From MGR-bin208 sp043779285 (lineage in GTDB: Bacteria > Bacteroidota > Bacteroidia > Chitinophagales > Chitinophagaceae), in assembly GCA_043779285.1 (NCBI GenBank), contig JAYWEL010000031.1, positions 1 to 14,078 of the forward strand: a stretch of DNA of 14,078 nucleotides, written 5' to 3'. Position numbers and translations under genes: made by a program. The notes beneath the pieces are model-generated. The model was not told where the DNA came from, made no database searches, and saw only the letters and a list, made by a program, of their open reading frames with translations. Shown in pieces: positions 1 through 7,777 of the stretch; positions within the stretch are counted from its first letter, which is position 1; each line of letters starts with the position of its first letter.

Positions 1-125
1 ATATTACCAATTTGAGAAAAGCTTTGGTTACTAATTCCAGATCTGCGTATCGACTCTTGGGCATGAACAATATTACATGATAAGCACCATGCTATAACAA
101 CTAAATATGTAAAAGGTATTTTCAG
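1..125 (-). CDS. Partial 5' end of a secreted-protein gene, non-canonical start
   Basis: On the minus strand an open frame runs from about 158 to the window edge. From a CTG codon at 125-123 it reads (M)KIPFTYLVVIAWCLSCNIV followed by HAQES, a classic Sec signal peptide: a Lys near the start, a hydrophobic core, and a probable cut after His-Ala before Gln. About 18 residues of the mature part are visible before the window ends. The frame has no ATG, GTG or TTG between the upstream stop (TGA at 161-159) and the hydrophobic core, so CTG is the best start on offer. A decayed start or a frameshift is equally possible: an ATG at 154-152 lies in another frame and stops after three codons. It follows punA on the same strand. 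The mature function cannot be judged from this fragment. Confidence 0.5.
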   Translation of the reverse strand, partial: MKIPFTYLVVIAWCLSCNIVHAQESIRRSGISNQSFSQIGN

Positions 126-136
126 AAATCTAAATT

Positions 137-170
137 TTAAAACTAAAACAGCATGTTGTCAAGCTGCTTT
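137..170 (-). terminator. Possible intrinsic terminator after punA
   Basis: Read on the minus strand, AAAGCAGC (170-163) pairs with GCTGTTTT (152-145), giving an 8-bp stem with one G-T wobble and a 10-base loop. The T-rich run TTTTAGTTTT follows. It begins about 8 bases beyond the punA stop, which fits a weak rho-independent terminator. It also lies just before the partial secreted-protein frame, so the two are probably separate transcripts. Confidence 0.45.
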
Positions 171-178
171 ATAAAAAA

Positions 179-1003
179 TTAAATGAACTTAACCAGTTCT
201 TTAAATATTGCAGTTAGTTTCGGTGCTGCTTCATTAGCGGCTTCCAAAACTTCATCATGTGTAATTATATTTTCTTCTTCCCGGATACCGATATCTGTAA
301 TTACACTCATTGCAAAAACGGGTAAACCCATGTGATTGGCAACAATAGATTCCTGTACAGTACTCATTCCTACAGCATCGGCACCCATTACATGAATCAT
401 TTTATATTCGGCCCGGGTTTCAAAAGTTGGACCAGTAACAGCTAAATAAACTCCTTCTTTCACACCATACCCCAAATTCTTTGCTATTTCTTTTGCCTTT
501 ACAATAAACTCTTTTTTATATGGCTCACTCATATCTGGAAAACGAGGTCCCAATTCATCTATATTTTTACCCATTAATGGATTATGCGTAAACATGGCTA
601 CGTGGTCATTAATGATCATCAGGTCACCCACTTTGAAAGATGGATTTACACCGCCTGCTGCATTCGATAATAACAAAGCTTTGATGCCTAATAATTTCAT
701 GACTCGTACAGGAAAAACGACGTCCATTGCTGAATACCCTTCATAAAAATGAAAACGTCCTGCCATAGTTATCACCGTTTTTCCATTTAATTTCCCAAAT
801 ATCAATTTGCCTTTATGGCCAACTACTGCCGATTGATGAAAATGAGGTATTGTTCCATAGTCAATCTCCTTTTCAATGTCAATTTCGTTGGTAAAATCTC
901 CAAGTCCACTGCCCAATACAATACCCACTTCCGGAGTTTCCGGATAAATGTTTTTTAAGAAAGCAACTGTTTCATTCAGTTTAATCATTTCAGGATGCGT
1001 CAT
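179..1003 (-). CDS. punA: Purine nucleoside phosphorylase (trimeric PNP / MTAP family)
   Basis: Cytosolic purine-salvage enzyme that splits purine (deoxy)nucleosides with phosphate into free base and (deoxy)ribose-1-phosphate. From the chosen ATG it has 274 residues, normal for the trimeric class. Family motifs are in order (numbered from that ATG): phosphate-loop GSGLG near 31-35, GH near 62-63, GRFHFYEGY near 82-90, NAAGG near 114-118, GPTFETRAE near 191-199, VGMSTVQE near 211-218 and the late His in THDEV near 249. Where human PNP has Asn243 (ITN), this protein has ITD (Asp near 237), which matters for base specificity. An upstream TTG at 1012 could add three residues. I prefer the ATG at 1003 because a strong -7 promoter match lies at 1034-1027, which would leave the TTG only about 9 bases from the transcript start. 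Probably transcribed alone. Confidence 0.95.
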   Translation of the reverse strand: MTHPEMIKLNETVAFLKNIYPETPEVGIVLGSGLGDFTNEIDIEKEIDYGTIPHFHQSAVVGHKGKLIFGKLNGKTVITMAGRFHFYEGYSAMDVVFPVRVMKLLGIKALLLSNAAGGVNPSFKVGDLMIINDHVAMFTHNPLMGKNIDELGPRFPDMSEPYKKEFIVKAKEIAKNLGYGVKEGVYLAVTGPTFETRAEYKMIHVMGADAVGMSTVQESIVANHMGLPVFAMSVITDIGIREEENIITHDEVLEAANEAAPKLTAIFKELVKFI

Positions 1004-1026
1004 AATGTCCAATTTTATAAAGTCTG

Positions 1027-1034
1027 CAAATATA
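1027..1034 (-). promoter_or_regulatory. Bacteroidota-type -7 promoter element for punA
   Basis: The minus strand reads TATATTTG, an exact match to the Bacteroidota -7 consensus TAnnTTTG. It lies 23 bases upstream of the ATG at 1003, implying a short leader. No clear TTG is seen at the -33 spacing, only a weak TTTA. The element sits between the preceding lipoprotein gene's stop and punA, so punA has its own promoter. Confidence 0.55.
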
Positions 1035-1073
1035 ACTGATATGAAATTTCAGTAAAGAATAATTACAAATAAT

Positions 1074-1895
1074 CTAATACTGATAAAACGTACAATCCTC
1101 CTCATCACAAAGCAAGTTTTTAAGAATTGGATGTTTTAATACATCTTCATAATCCATCCATCGCTCATATTTGTTATTTGAAGATATGATTTTTATTTTC
1201 CTGTAAATAAGCCGTATCCCATGACTGTAGTCGACATACCAATCCACATGTCCGGTATATAATGGTTGAATCGGGTTCCCATCCGATTTATGCCAACCAT
1301 AAATTGCAACCCGGTCATTTTTCGGGTATTGAAATAATTTACCGGAGATAACTACATCTTTTTTTATTCCGGATATTAATCCGGATTTTCCTGCTCTTTG
1401 TTTTTCAATAACCTGGTGATGCTGCAACATGGTAGCTGAACTGTCTCTGTCCTTGACCAATGGAAAGGGATCCAGTTTTATAGAAGAATTTTTATAAATA
1501 TCATTGACTATTTTCCGGGTAGGTAAAAAACAATCGAAGGCATCTGCAATTTTTTGTGCTGTTTTAGGCATCAACGGAACCCTTGCCCAATCAGCATTTG
1601 TGCCGATGGACAAATAATCCTTGCTGACAAATAGTATGGCTTCAATTTGCTGACCATCCTTATCATTCATGGATATTTTTATTCGTTCAAATTTCTTCAG
1701 AAAAGAAGGGATGTTTCCATCCAAAATACATTTTAATGCAAAAGAATCTCTTTCTGTAACTCGCATAGATGAAACCATTTTGTAGAACGCAGAACCGGAA
1801 ACAATGACTGGCGGACTTGATGTTTTCAAAATTTTACCGGTTGAATGACAACCGCTACATAATAACAATAGAACAATGAGTGAGATTCGATTCAT
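1074..1895 (-). CDS. Lipoprotein of unknown function with a His/Asp/Tyr-rich motif
   Basis: Predicted 273-residue lipoprotein. Residues 1-16 form a type II signal peptide (hydrophobic run ISLIVLLLL, lipobox LCSGC) with the lipid-bearing cysteine at 16. I do not recognise a named family. The body looks like one soluble domain. A middle part (about 85-145) contains FVSKDYLSIGTNADWARVPL followed by MPKTAQKIADAF. A C-terminal part (about 170-235) contains VAIYGWH, PIQPLYTG and HVDWYVDYSHGIRL (216-229), whose density of His, Asp, Trp, Tyr and Arg resembles an active-site or ligand-binding patch. Non-lipid cysteines are at 56, 122, 263 and 268; the last two flank an acidic CDEEDC. It lies directly upstream of punA on the same strand, but punA has its own promoter, so the order need not mean shared function. 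Divergent from sucC. Confidence 0.85.
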   Translation of the reverse strand: MNRISLIVLLLLCSGCHSTGKILKTSSPPVIVSGSAFYKMVSSMRVTERDSFALKCILDGNIPSFLKKFERIKISMNDKDGQQIEAILFVSKDYLSIGTNADWARVPLMPKTAQKIADAFDCFLPTRKIVNDIYKNSSIKLDPFPLVKDRDSSATMLQHHQVIEKQRAGKSGLISGIKKDVVISGKLFQYPKNDRVAIYGWHKSDGNPIQPLYTGHVDWYVDYSHGIRLIYRKIKIISSNNKYERWMDYEDVLKHPILKNLLCDEEDCTFYQY

Positions 1896-1969
1896 TTCCG
1901 AAAATTAAGAAATTGAATTGATCAATCAATTTGGAAGCAATTCTGAATAGTACTCCGGGCAAATTCTCT

Positions 1970-1977
1970 TATCTTCG
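1970..1977 (+). promoter_or_regulatory. Probable -7 promoter element for sucC
   Basis: TATCTTCG matches the Bacteroidota -7 consensus TAnnTTTG with one mismatch and lies 16 bases before the ATG at 1994. No TTG is seen at ideal -33 spacing; CTG at 1943-1945 is the nearest candidate, slightly far. Its position downstream of the alternative TTG start at 1931 argues against that longer start. Confidence 0.45.
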
Positions 1978-1993
1978 CAAAAATTTTTTCAAC

Positions 1994-3205
1994 ATGAATC
2001 TACACGAATACCAGGCTAAAGAGTTATTGAAGAAATATGGCGTAGCAGTACAGGAAGGCTATGCTTGCAGTACGGTACACGAAGCTGAAGAAGCTTACCG
2101 CCAGATTAAAACACAATTTGGAAGTAGTTTCGCTGTTGTAAAAGCGCAGATTCATGCCGGTGGAAGAGGAAAAGGAAAAGTAAAAGAGAATGGTATAAAT
2201 GGAGTTAAAGTAGGTAAGTCTTTAGAAGAAGTCAGTGGATTTGTTCAACAGCTTTTAGGTGGCACCTTGGTAACCATACAAACCGGCGAGGCTGGAAAAG
2301 TAGTAAACAAGGTATTGGTAGCACAGGATATGTATTATGATGGTCCAAGTACTAGAAAAGAATTCTATCTGTCCATATTACTTGATCGTACCGCAGGTAA
2401 AAACGTTATCATTTATAGTACAGAAGGTGGAATGGATATTGAAGAAGTAGCACACAATACCCCTGAATTAATATTTAAGGAATTTGTACATCCTTCAAGT
2501 GGTTTATTAGCATTTCAGGCCAGAAAAATTGCTTTCAATTTAGGATTACAAGGAACGGCTTTCAAAGGCATGGTTAAATTTGTTACAAACCTTTACAATG
2601 CCTATATCGGATTAGATTGTGCCATGCTTGAAATCAATCCATTATTCAAATCCGCCGATGATAAAATCATAGCAGTTGATTGCAAAATGGCGTTGGATGA
2701 AAATGCGTTGATGCGTCAGAAAGAATTGGCCTCTTTACGTGATGTAACGGAAGAAGACCCAACCGAAGTTGAAGCAGGACAGTTTAATTTAAACTTCGTA
2801 AAACTGGATGGCAATGTAGGTTGTATGGTAAACGGCGCCGGGTTGGCCATGGCAACCATGGACATGATTAAACTGAGTGGCGGCGAGCCGGCTAATTTCC
2901 TTGATGTAGGGGGATCTGCCAATGCACAAACTGTTGAAGCTGGTTTCAAAATAATTTTAAAAGATCCGAATGTAAAAGCGATACTGATTAATATTTTCGG
3001 TGGTATTGTTCGTTGCGACCGTGTTGCCCAAGGTGTAATTGATGCATATAAAAATTTAGGCAATATTCATATTCCTATCATTGTTCGTTTACAGGGAACT
3101 AATGCAACGGAAGCAAAAAAATTAATTGATGAAAGTGGGTTGAAAGTTGAGTCTGCAATATTATTAAGTGAGGCAGCAGACCTAGTAAAAAAAGCTGTTG
3201 CATAG
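1994..3205 (+). CDS. sucC: Succinyl-CoA synthetase (ADP-forming) beta subunit
   Basis: Beta subunit of succinate-CoA ligase, the TCA-cycle enzyme that couples succinyl-CoA cleavage to nucleoside triphosphate synthesis; it works with the SucD alpha subunit. The 403-residue product is close to the usual 385-405. It opens with MNLHEYQAKELLKKYGV, the family N-terminus. The ATP-grasp domain covers about 2-205 (KAQIHAGGRGKGKV near 50-63, MLEINPLF at 211-218). The CoA-ligase domain covers about 270-395 (GNVGCMVNGAGLAMATMD, DVGGSAN, then IFGGIVRCDRVA, RLQGTNATEAKKL). The frame is open back to a TTG at 1931, but those 21 extra residues are not family-like and span the probable promoter, so I start at the ATG at 1994. 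sucD is not in the window, and a strong terminator follows, so sucC appears to be transcribed alone. Confidence 0.97.
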   Translation: MNLHEYQAKELLKKYGVAVQEGYACSTVHEAEEAYRQIKTQFGSSFAVVKAQIHAGGRGKGKVKENGINGVKVGKSLEEVSGFVQQLLGGTLVTIQTGEAGKVVNKVLVAQDMYYDGPSTRKEFYLSILLDRTAGKNVIIYSTEGGMDIEEVAHNTPELIFKEFVHPSSGLLAFQARKIAFNLGLQGTAFKGMVKFVTNLYNAYIGLDCAMLEINPLFKSADDKIIAVDCKMALDENALMRQKELASLRDVTEEDPTEVEAGQFNLNFVKLDGNVGCMVNGAGLAMATMDMIKLSGGEPANFLDVGGSANAQTVEAGFKIILKDPNVKAILINIFGGIVRCDRVAQGVIDAYKNLGNIHIPIIVRLQGTNATEAKKLIDESGLKVESAILLSEAADLVKKAVA

Positions 3206-3230
3206 TTTAAATAATAATTTATGCTTTATT

Positions 3231-3269
3231 AAAAAGGCTGCAAAGATTAAAATCTTTGCAGCCTTTTTT
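3231..3269. terminator. Bidirectional intrinsic terminator between sucC and the susD-like gene
   Basis: The arm AAAAAGGCTGCAAAGATT (3231-3248) is matched exactly by its reverse complement at 3251-3268. This gives a stem of about 16-17 bp with a tight A/T loop. A T-run (3264-3270) follows on the plus strand, and the opposing A-run becomes a T-run on the minus strand. It lies between convergent genes, 26 bases after the sucC stop and 24 bases beyond the susD-like stop, so it can end both transcripts. Confidence 0.88.
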
Positions 3270-3292
3270 TGTAACCCAATAATACAAAATTC

Positions 3293-4597
3293 TTATCCTG
3301 CAGGATCAGCTGGTGTATTGGTATTATTATCTCTTTCACGGAAAGGATATGGCATAAAATTTCTGGTTCGCTCAGTTGCAGGCCTGCCATATCTTCTCAT
3401 ATCCTCCAACTTCAATCCAGACATATACATTTCTATACATCGGTTACTATATATCTGGTCTAACAATGCAGCTTGTGTAAATGGGCCAACCATTGCCGGT
3501 AAATCTGCTCCAACTCCTAATGGATCATTTGCAGCTTTTTTAGTTACCACTTTATTCAACTCAACTAATGCATTGACTAAATCCGGAGAACTTTGACGGG
3601 CAAAACATTCAGCCTTGATCAATGTAATTTCACCCGGATAATAAACCGGATATGCAGTTGTAGTAACTATAGCAAATCCTTTCATTAAAAATCGGGATGC
3701 TGATGAACCACTTAGAACCATATAAAATGGAACCCGTTTATCAGAAAGATCGGGCTGTAAACTTCCTAATAACCCCATTGTAGAATCAACAGGTTGATAC
3801 ACATTAAAATTAGAACCTGCTACATCATAGATAGGATTGGGATTTGCAGCTTCAAAATTCATGGTTGATCTTTTAGTAAGATCTACAAGATTGGCAGTTG
3901 ATAAAGCCAGTGAATAATTTCCGGAAAACAACAAAAATCTTGCTTTCAATGCAAGCAACGTATTTACAATATCTATACCAGCAGGGATTCTTGAAGCAAA
4001 AGATGCACTAATCGGATTGGTTGCTATGGCAGATAACGCATTATCAATTACTGCTATTGCACTTTCATACCCTTTCAATCTTGTAATAAAAGAAACATTC
4101 GTGCCGATTGAAGCTGGTACCTGCTCCCAAAACATGGCCATGTTTCCGATTGATAATGCTTTAAAAATGGAAGCATAACCTATCAATCCACTAGCTGTTC
4201 CTTTATCTGTTAACGTTGAAGCACCAGTTATCACTAGGTCAGCATCATAAATAATTTTATTACTGCTTGTCCATAATCCAGCTAGCATGGTATTAGTTCC
4301 ATCTACTACAATTCCACCAGTACTTAACTGAAACTCCGGAAGGTTACCCGGATTTAACAGCCGCAGTTCTTTGGTAACAAAACCATTAGTAGAAATAACA
4401 TTGTATAAAGAACTTGCACGTCCTAAAGAATAGACTCTTTGCAAACCAATACTCACACCGGTTAAGCCTCTGTCGGATGCTAATATTTTATCGCTTGGAG
4501 CTCTGTTCGGATCACTATAATCTTTTTTGCATGAAGAAATGGTGATTGCTAAAATTGCAATTAACATCCAATTCTTATATTTAATTTTTGATAACAT
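3293..4597 (-). CDS. SusD/RagB-family substrate-binding lipoprotein
   Basis: Outer-membrane surface lipoprotein that captures a ligand and acts as lid to its SusC partner. The 434-residue product begins with a type II signal peptide (MLIAILAITISSC, lipid cysteine at 23). SusD hallmarks are visible: TPR-like helices around 140-161 (ending FWEQVP), 214-236 (LLALKARFLLFSGNYSLAL) and 322-334 (GEITLIKAECFAR), then the C-terminal block LLDQIYSNRCIEMYMSGLKL (378-397) continuing EDMRRYGRP, and the ending RNFMPYPFRERDNNTN. It is shorter than many SusD proteins (often 480-600), so the ligand-binding loops may be reduced. It starts 18 bases after the stop of the SusC-like gene on the same strand, and is certainly its partner. 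The ligand cannot be read from the sequence; no glycoside hydrolase or lyase lies nearby. Confidence 0.95.
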   Translation of the reverse strand: MLSKIKYKNWMLIAILAITISSCKKDYSDPNRAPSDKILASDRGLTGVSIGLQRVYSLGRASSLYNVISTNGFVTKELRLLNPGNLPEFQLSTGGIVVDGTNTMLAGLWTSSNKIIYDADLVITGASTLTDKGTASGLIGYASIFKALSIGNMAMFWEQVPASIGTNVSFITRLKGYESAIAVIDNALSAIATNPISASFASRIPAGIDIVNTLLALKARFLLFSGNYSLALSTANLVDLTKRSTMNFEAANPNPIYDVAGSNFNVYQPVDSTMGLLGSLQPDLSDKRVPFYMVLSGSSASRFLMKGFAIVTTTAYPVYYPGEITLIKAECFARQSSPDLVNALVELNKVVTKKAANDPLGVGADLPAMVGPFTQAALLDQIYSNRCIEMYMSGLKLEDMRRYGRPATERTRNFMPYPFRERDNNTNTPADPAG

Positions 4598-4615
4598 AAT
4601 TTTTAGATTTTAGAA

Positions 4616-7600
4616 TTAAAATTTAGCTTGAATACCAATATTGAATGTTTTAGGAATAGGCACTGACCCAAAGTCAATTCCTCTTAAGATTGTACTTTGT
4701 CCGCCAGCATTTACTTCCGGATCGTATCCTTTATAATTATCAAATGAAATCAGGTTTCTTCCGCTTATAGAAAGTATCAGACCACTGAAAACATTTTTCA
4801 CTTTTCCAAAATCATAGCTGAGAGCAAATTCACGAAGTTTTACAAAAGATCCGTCATCCATACGCCATTGCTCAATACCATACACACCCAGAATATATCC
4901 TCTTGGTATTTGTCCCCGTTGTTCCTGTTCTGCAACCTTGCCATTACCAACACCCTGCCTTGTTCTCCAATCGGCATTAAAAACATCAACGCCCTGAACC
5001 GCATCAAATTGAAAACGCAGGCTTAATTTTTTATAACTTAATTCGTTCACCAAACTGGCAGTATAATCAGGGTTTGGATCTCCAATTACTCTACGTAGAA
5101 CAGTTCCTGATGGCAATCCGGCTGCACCCCTGCTTGTTGTATAATTTAATGGACTGCTTTGAACTCCTCTTTCTGTAAGTGGAATACCACTTGTATTTTT
5201 TATCTGATTTCCACTTGGGTCTGTTGCAAAGAAGGTACCGTAAAAAACCCCAATAGGCTGACCTTCCAAAATAGCAACCGGTGCTCCACCATTGGTACTT
5301 AATAACGTTAAAGCTTGTCCTATTTTAACAGCTTTGTTTCTGTTTTGGTTATAAATTCCTGTTACATCCCAACGGAAATCTTTTTGCCGGATAACTCCCA
5401 AATTTAAAACTAATTCAATTCCTCTATTTTCAAGTGAACCAAAATTGTCCAGCAAACTAGAGAACCCTGCAGTAGGTGCTATCACTCTGTTTATCAAAAG
5501 ATCTTTAACATTCTTGACATAATAATTAAACTGAACACCTACCCTACTTTCAAAAAAACTCAAATCAGTACCAAATTCAATTTCAGTTTGTCTTTCGGGC
5601 TTTACATTTGTGTTAGCCAACGTTGAACTGGAGAAAAATGAAGTACGTCCAAGGAAACCAATACTGGAATAAGAGTTAAAACGGTCGTACGGACCTATAC
5701 CGGTAAGGTTTCCAGATTCGCCATAAGCCATTCTTACTTTAAATAAATCCCACCACTTAGAAATACTTAATTTATTCCAGAACTCAGTTCCTGAAACTAT
5801 ATAACTTCCACTTCCTTTAAGATAAACCTGGCTTCTTTCATTAGCTCCAAAAACAGATGATCCGTCAACCCTAACAGCTCCGGTTACAAACAGGTTGTTT
5901 TTGAATTTAAAATTCTGTTGCAAATAAACTCCTGAAATTGATAATTCGCCACGGCTGTCTGCGCTGGGTAATGATGTGCTTGCTCCGGAAACTGTTTCAA
6001 TGATTGGAGGCAATCCCCTGCCATGCAGTAAACTGTAATTTGATTTTTCGTATTGCAACGAATATCCAACTTGCGTTGTCGATCCAATGTCGTCATTAAT
6101 CCTTGCTTGATACGTTGCATTAATTTCATTATTGATTTGAAAATAATTGTTGTTGGCTATGCTTGCATACCCATTCTGAGCAGGATCTAGCGATAAACCA
6201 CCCCCAAAAAATGCCGTATTAACGGGATAAGGAAAAGGAGGTATTAATGTAGTACCGTTTTGAGAATAATTATCAATACCCATGGTATAGTCAAATGATA
6301 AATTCCTGGTGGGTTTCCATTTCAACCCTGTTGATGCAAGAATACGGCTTGTTTCCTGTCTTTGCTTGATTTCTTCAATAACAGAAACAGGATTTGCTCT
6401 TTGTCTTTCACCAACTACTTTAATATTCCCATTTGCATCACGGGTTTGTATATTATGAAAATTACCAATAATATTGATTGAATTCATTGGAGAAAAGAAT
6501 GAATTTCCATCCGGTTTTTCATTGGATGCACTATTAATATAATTCAGACCTAAAGTAAAACTCAATTTATCATTGATAGCCTGATCTATATTACTTCGGA
6601 AACTGAATCTTCTGAAATCAGTATTTTTTATGATCCCCTCATTCGAAAAATAAGAAGCTGAAGTATAATATTTGGTTTTATCCTTACCTCCGCTTACTGA
6701 CACCGTATTGTCGGTACCCATAGCCGTTTGAAATATATAATCATTGTAATCATACCTTGTAACCGGTGTAGTGTTCGTCCATGCCAGTGTTAAAATATCT
6801 TGAGTTTGTGCGGTTGGCCCATCAGGTGCGTTTCCAAATTTTGTAGGAGACTGATTTACTTCCACACTCTTCCGAAGTTTACTTGACATAACATTGGAAG
6901 TAAAGTTTACAACCGGGGCACCCGAACTTCCTCTCTTAGTAAATATTTGTATTACCCCTGCTTTTGCCCTGGAACCATAAATAGCTGCTGCCGCTGCACC
7001 ATTTAAAACCTCTACCCTTTCAATGTCTGCCGGGTTAATATCTGCCATTCTGTTTTGACCAATTGTACCAACAAAATTCTGCCCATCATAATTTCCAGAA
7101 GTGTTGGTAACACGGGTAGTTGAGTTGTTTACAATAATTCCATCAACGATATATAATGGTTCAGATGAACTGTTAATAGAACTGATACCTCGTAACCTAA
7201 CAGACATACCACCAGCAGGATCACCACTATTCTGTGTTATTTGTGCCCCTGCCGTTTTACCTTGCAAAGCCGCCAATACATTTCCTGTTGCTCCTTTATT
7301 TAGTTGGTCTGCTTTTACGGTACTTACATAGCTACCCAATTGCTTCTTGGTAGTTCCCTGGCTGGTACCTGTTACTACTACTTCATCCAAACCCAATACA
7401 TCATCAGCCAATATTATATCCACCGTGTAATTATTTATCCCACTACTAACATTTAATTCGGCCGTTTTCGTTTTTAGGCTAATACCAGAAAACTCCATTG
7501 TGTATTTTCCTGGTTTGAGGTTTGTACTAATTGTATAGGCTCCATTTGCATCTGTAGAAGCTCCGAAGGAGCTATTGATTATAATTACTGAAATGCTGGA

Positions 7601-7738
7601 ACCCCCGAAATTTTCAGATGTTTTTACTTTTCCGGAGATAGTTACCTGTGCATTGATTAACGATGACATAAATATCATCATTAATAACAAATACAACTGT
7701 TTACTACTGCCGGCAATTTGTGTTAGCTTTTTTTTCAT
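4616..7738 (-). CDS. SusC/RagA-family TonB-dependent outer-membrane transporter
   Basis: Large beta-barrel importer (1040 residues) powered by TonB-ExbBD, forming a complex with the SusD-like lipoprotein encoded just downstream. Domains in order: signal peptide 1-30 (cut after LINA, before Gln31); carboxypeptidase-regulatory-like beta-sandwich about 31-112, typical of SusC; TonB box near 117-124 (LDEVVVTG); plug about 130-270 with VRLRGISS, LYIVDGI and AAIYGSRAKAGVIQIFTKRG (251-270); then the beta-barrel to a final Phe (NIGIQAKF), the normal barrel end. No frameshift or truncation is seen. The start is a clear ATG at 7738. The gap from the preceding deoR-like gene is 39 bases with no recognisable promoter, so co-transcription with the regulator is likely. 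Substrate unknown; the neighbourhood suggests a sugar or muropeptide (inference). Confidence 0.97.
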   Translation of the reverse strand: MKKKLTQIAGSSKQLYLLLMMIFMSSLINAQVTISGKVKTSENFGGSSISVIIINSSFGASTDANGAYTISTNLKPGKYTMEFSGISLKTKTAELNVSSGINNYTVDIILADDVLGLDEVVVTGTSQGTTKKQLGSYVSTVKADQLNKGATGNVLAALQGKTAGAQITQNSGDPAGGMSVRLRGISSINSSSEPLYIVDGIIVNNSTTRVTNTSGNYDGQNFVGTIGQNRMADINPADIERVEVLNGAAAAAIYGSRAKAGVIQIFTKRGSSGAPVVNFTSNVMSSKLRKSVEVNQSPTKFGNAPDGPTAQTQDILTLAWTNTTPVTRYDYNDYIFQTAMGTDNTVSVSGGKDKTKYYTSASYFSNEGIIKNTDFRRFSFRSNIDQAINDKLSFTLGLNYINSASNEKPDGNSFFSPMNSINIIGNFHNIQTRDANGNIKVVGERQRANPVSVIEEIKQRQETSRILASTGLKWKPTRNLSFDYTMGIDNYSQNGTTLIPPFPYPVNTAFFGGGLSLDPAQNGYASIANNNYFQINNEINATYQARINDDIGSTTQVGYSLQYEKSNYSLLHGRGLPPIIETVSGASTSLPSADSRGELSISGVYLQQNFKFKNNLFVTGAVRVDGSSVFGANERSQVYLKGSGSYIVSGTEFWNKLSISKWWDLFKVRMAYGESGNLTGIGPYDRFNSYSSIGFLGRTSFFSSSTLANTNVKPERQTEIEFGTDLSFFESRVGVQFNYYVKNVKDLLINRVIAPTAGFSSLLDNFGSLENRGIELVLNLGVIRQKDFRWDVTGIYNQNRNKAVKIGQALTLLSTNGGAPVAILEGQPIGVFYGTFFATDPSGNQIKNTSGIPLTERGVQSSPLNYTTSRGAAGLPSGTVLRRVIGDPNPDYTASLVNELSYKKLSLRFQFDAVQGVDVFNADWRTRQGVGNGKVAEQEQRGQIPRGYILGVYGIEQWRMDDGSFVKLREFALSYDFGKVKNVFSGLILSISGRNLISFDNYKGYDPEVNAGGQSTILRGIDFGSVPIPKTFNIGIQAKF

Positions 7739-7777
7739 TTTGCAGTTTTTAAATTAATGATCAGTTTAATGAATTGT

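Noticed and set aside
1911..1931. Palindromic run around ATTGATCAAT (1917-1926) in the gap between the unknown lipoprotein gene and sucC.
   Set aside because: It is short and AT-rich, the symmetry breaks just outside ten bases, and neither neighbour is a regulator. Chance is the simpler explanation.
2716..3063. Open frame of 115 codons antisense to sucC.
   Set aside because: It lies wholly inside a well-conserved gene on the other strand and has no signal, domain or promoter of its own.
5884..6129. Minus-strand frame of 81 codons inside the SusC-like gene.
   Set aside because: It overlaps the transporter in another frame, with no recognisable protein features.
3293..7738. Considered whether the SusCD pair belongs to a full polysaccharide utilisation locus.
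   Set aside because: No glycoside hydrolase, polysaccharide lyase, sulfatase, SusE/F-like protein or hybrid two-component sensor is present in the window; only a DeoR-type regulator and AnmK adjoin it.
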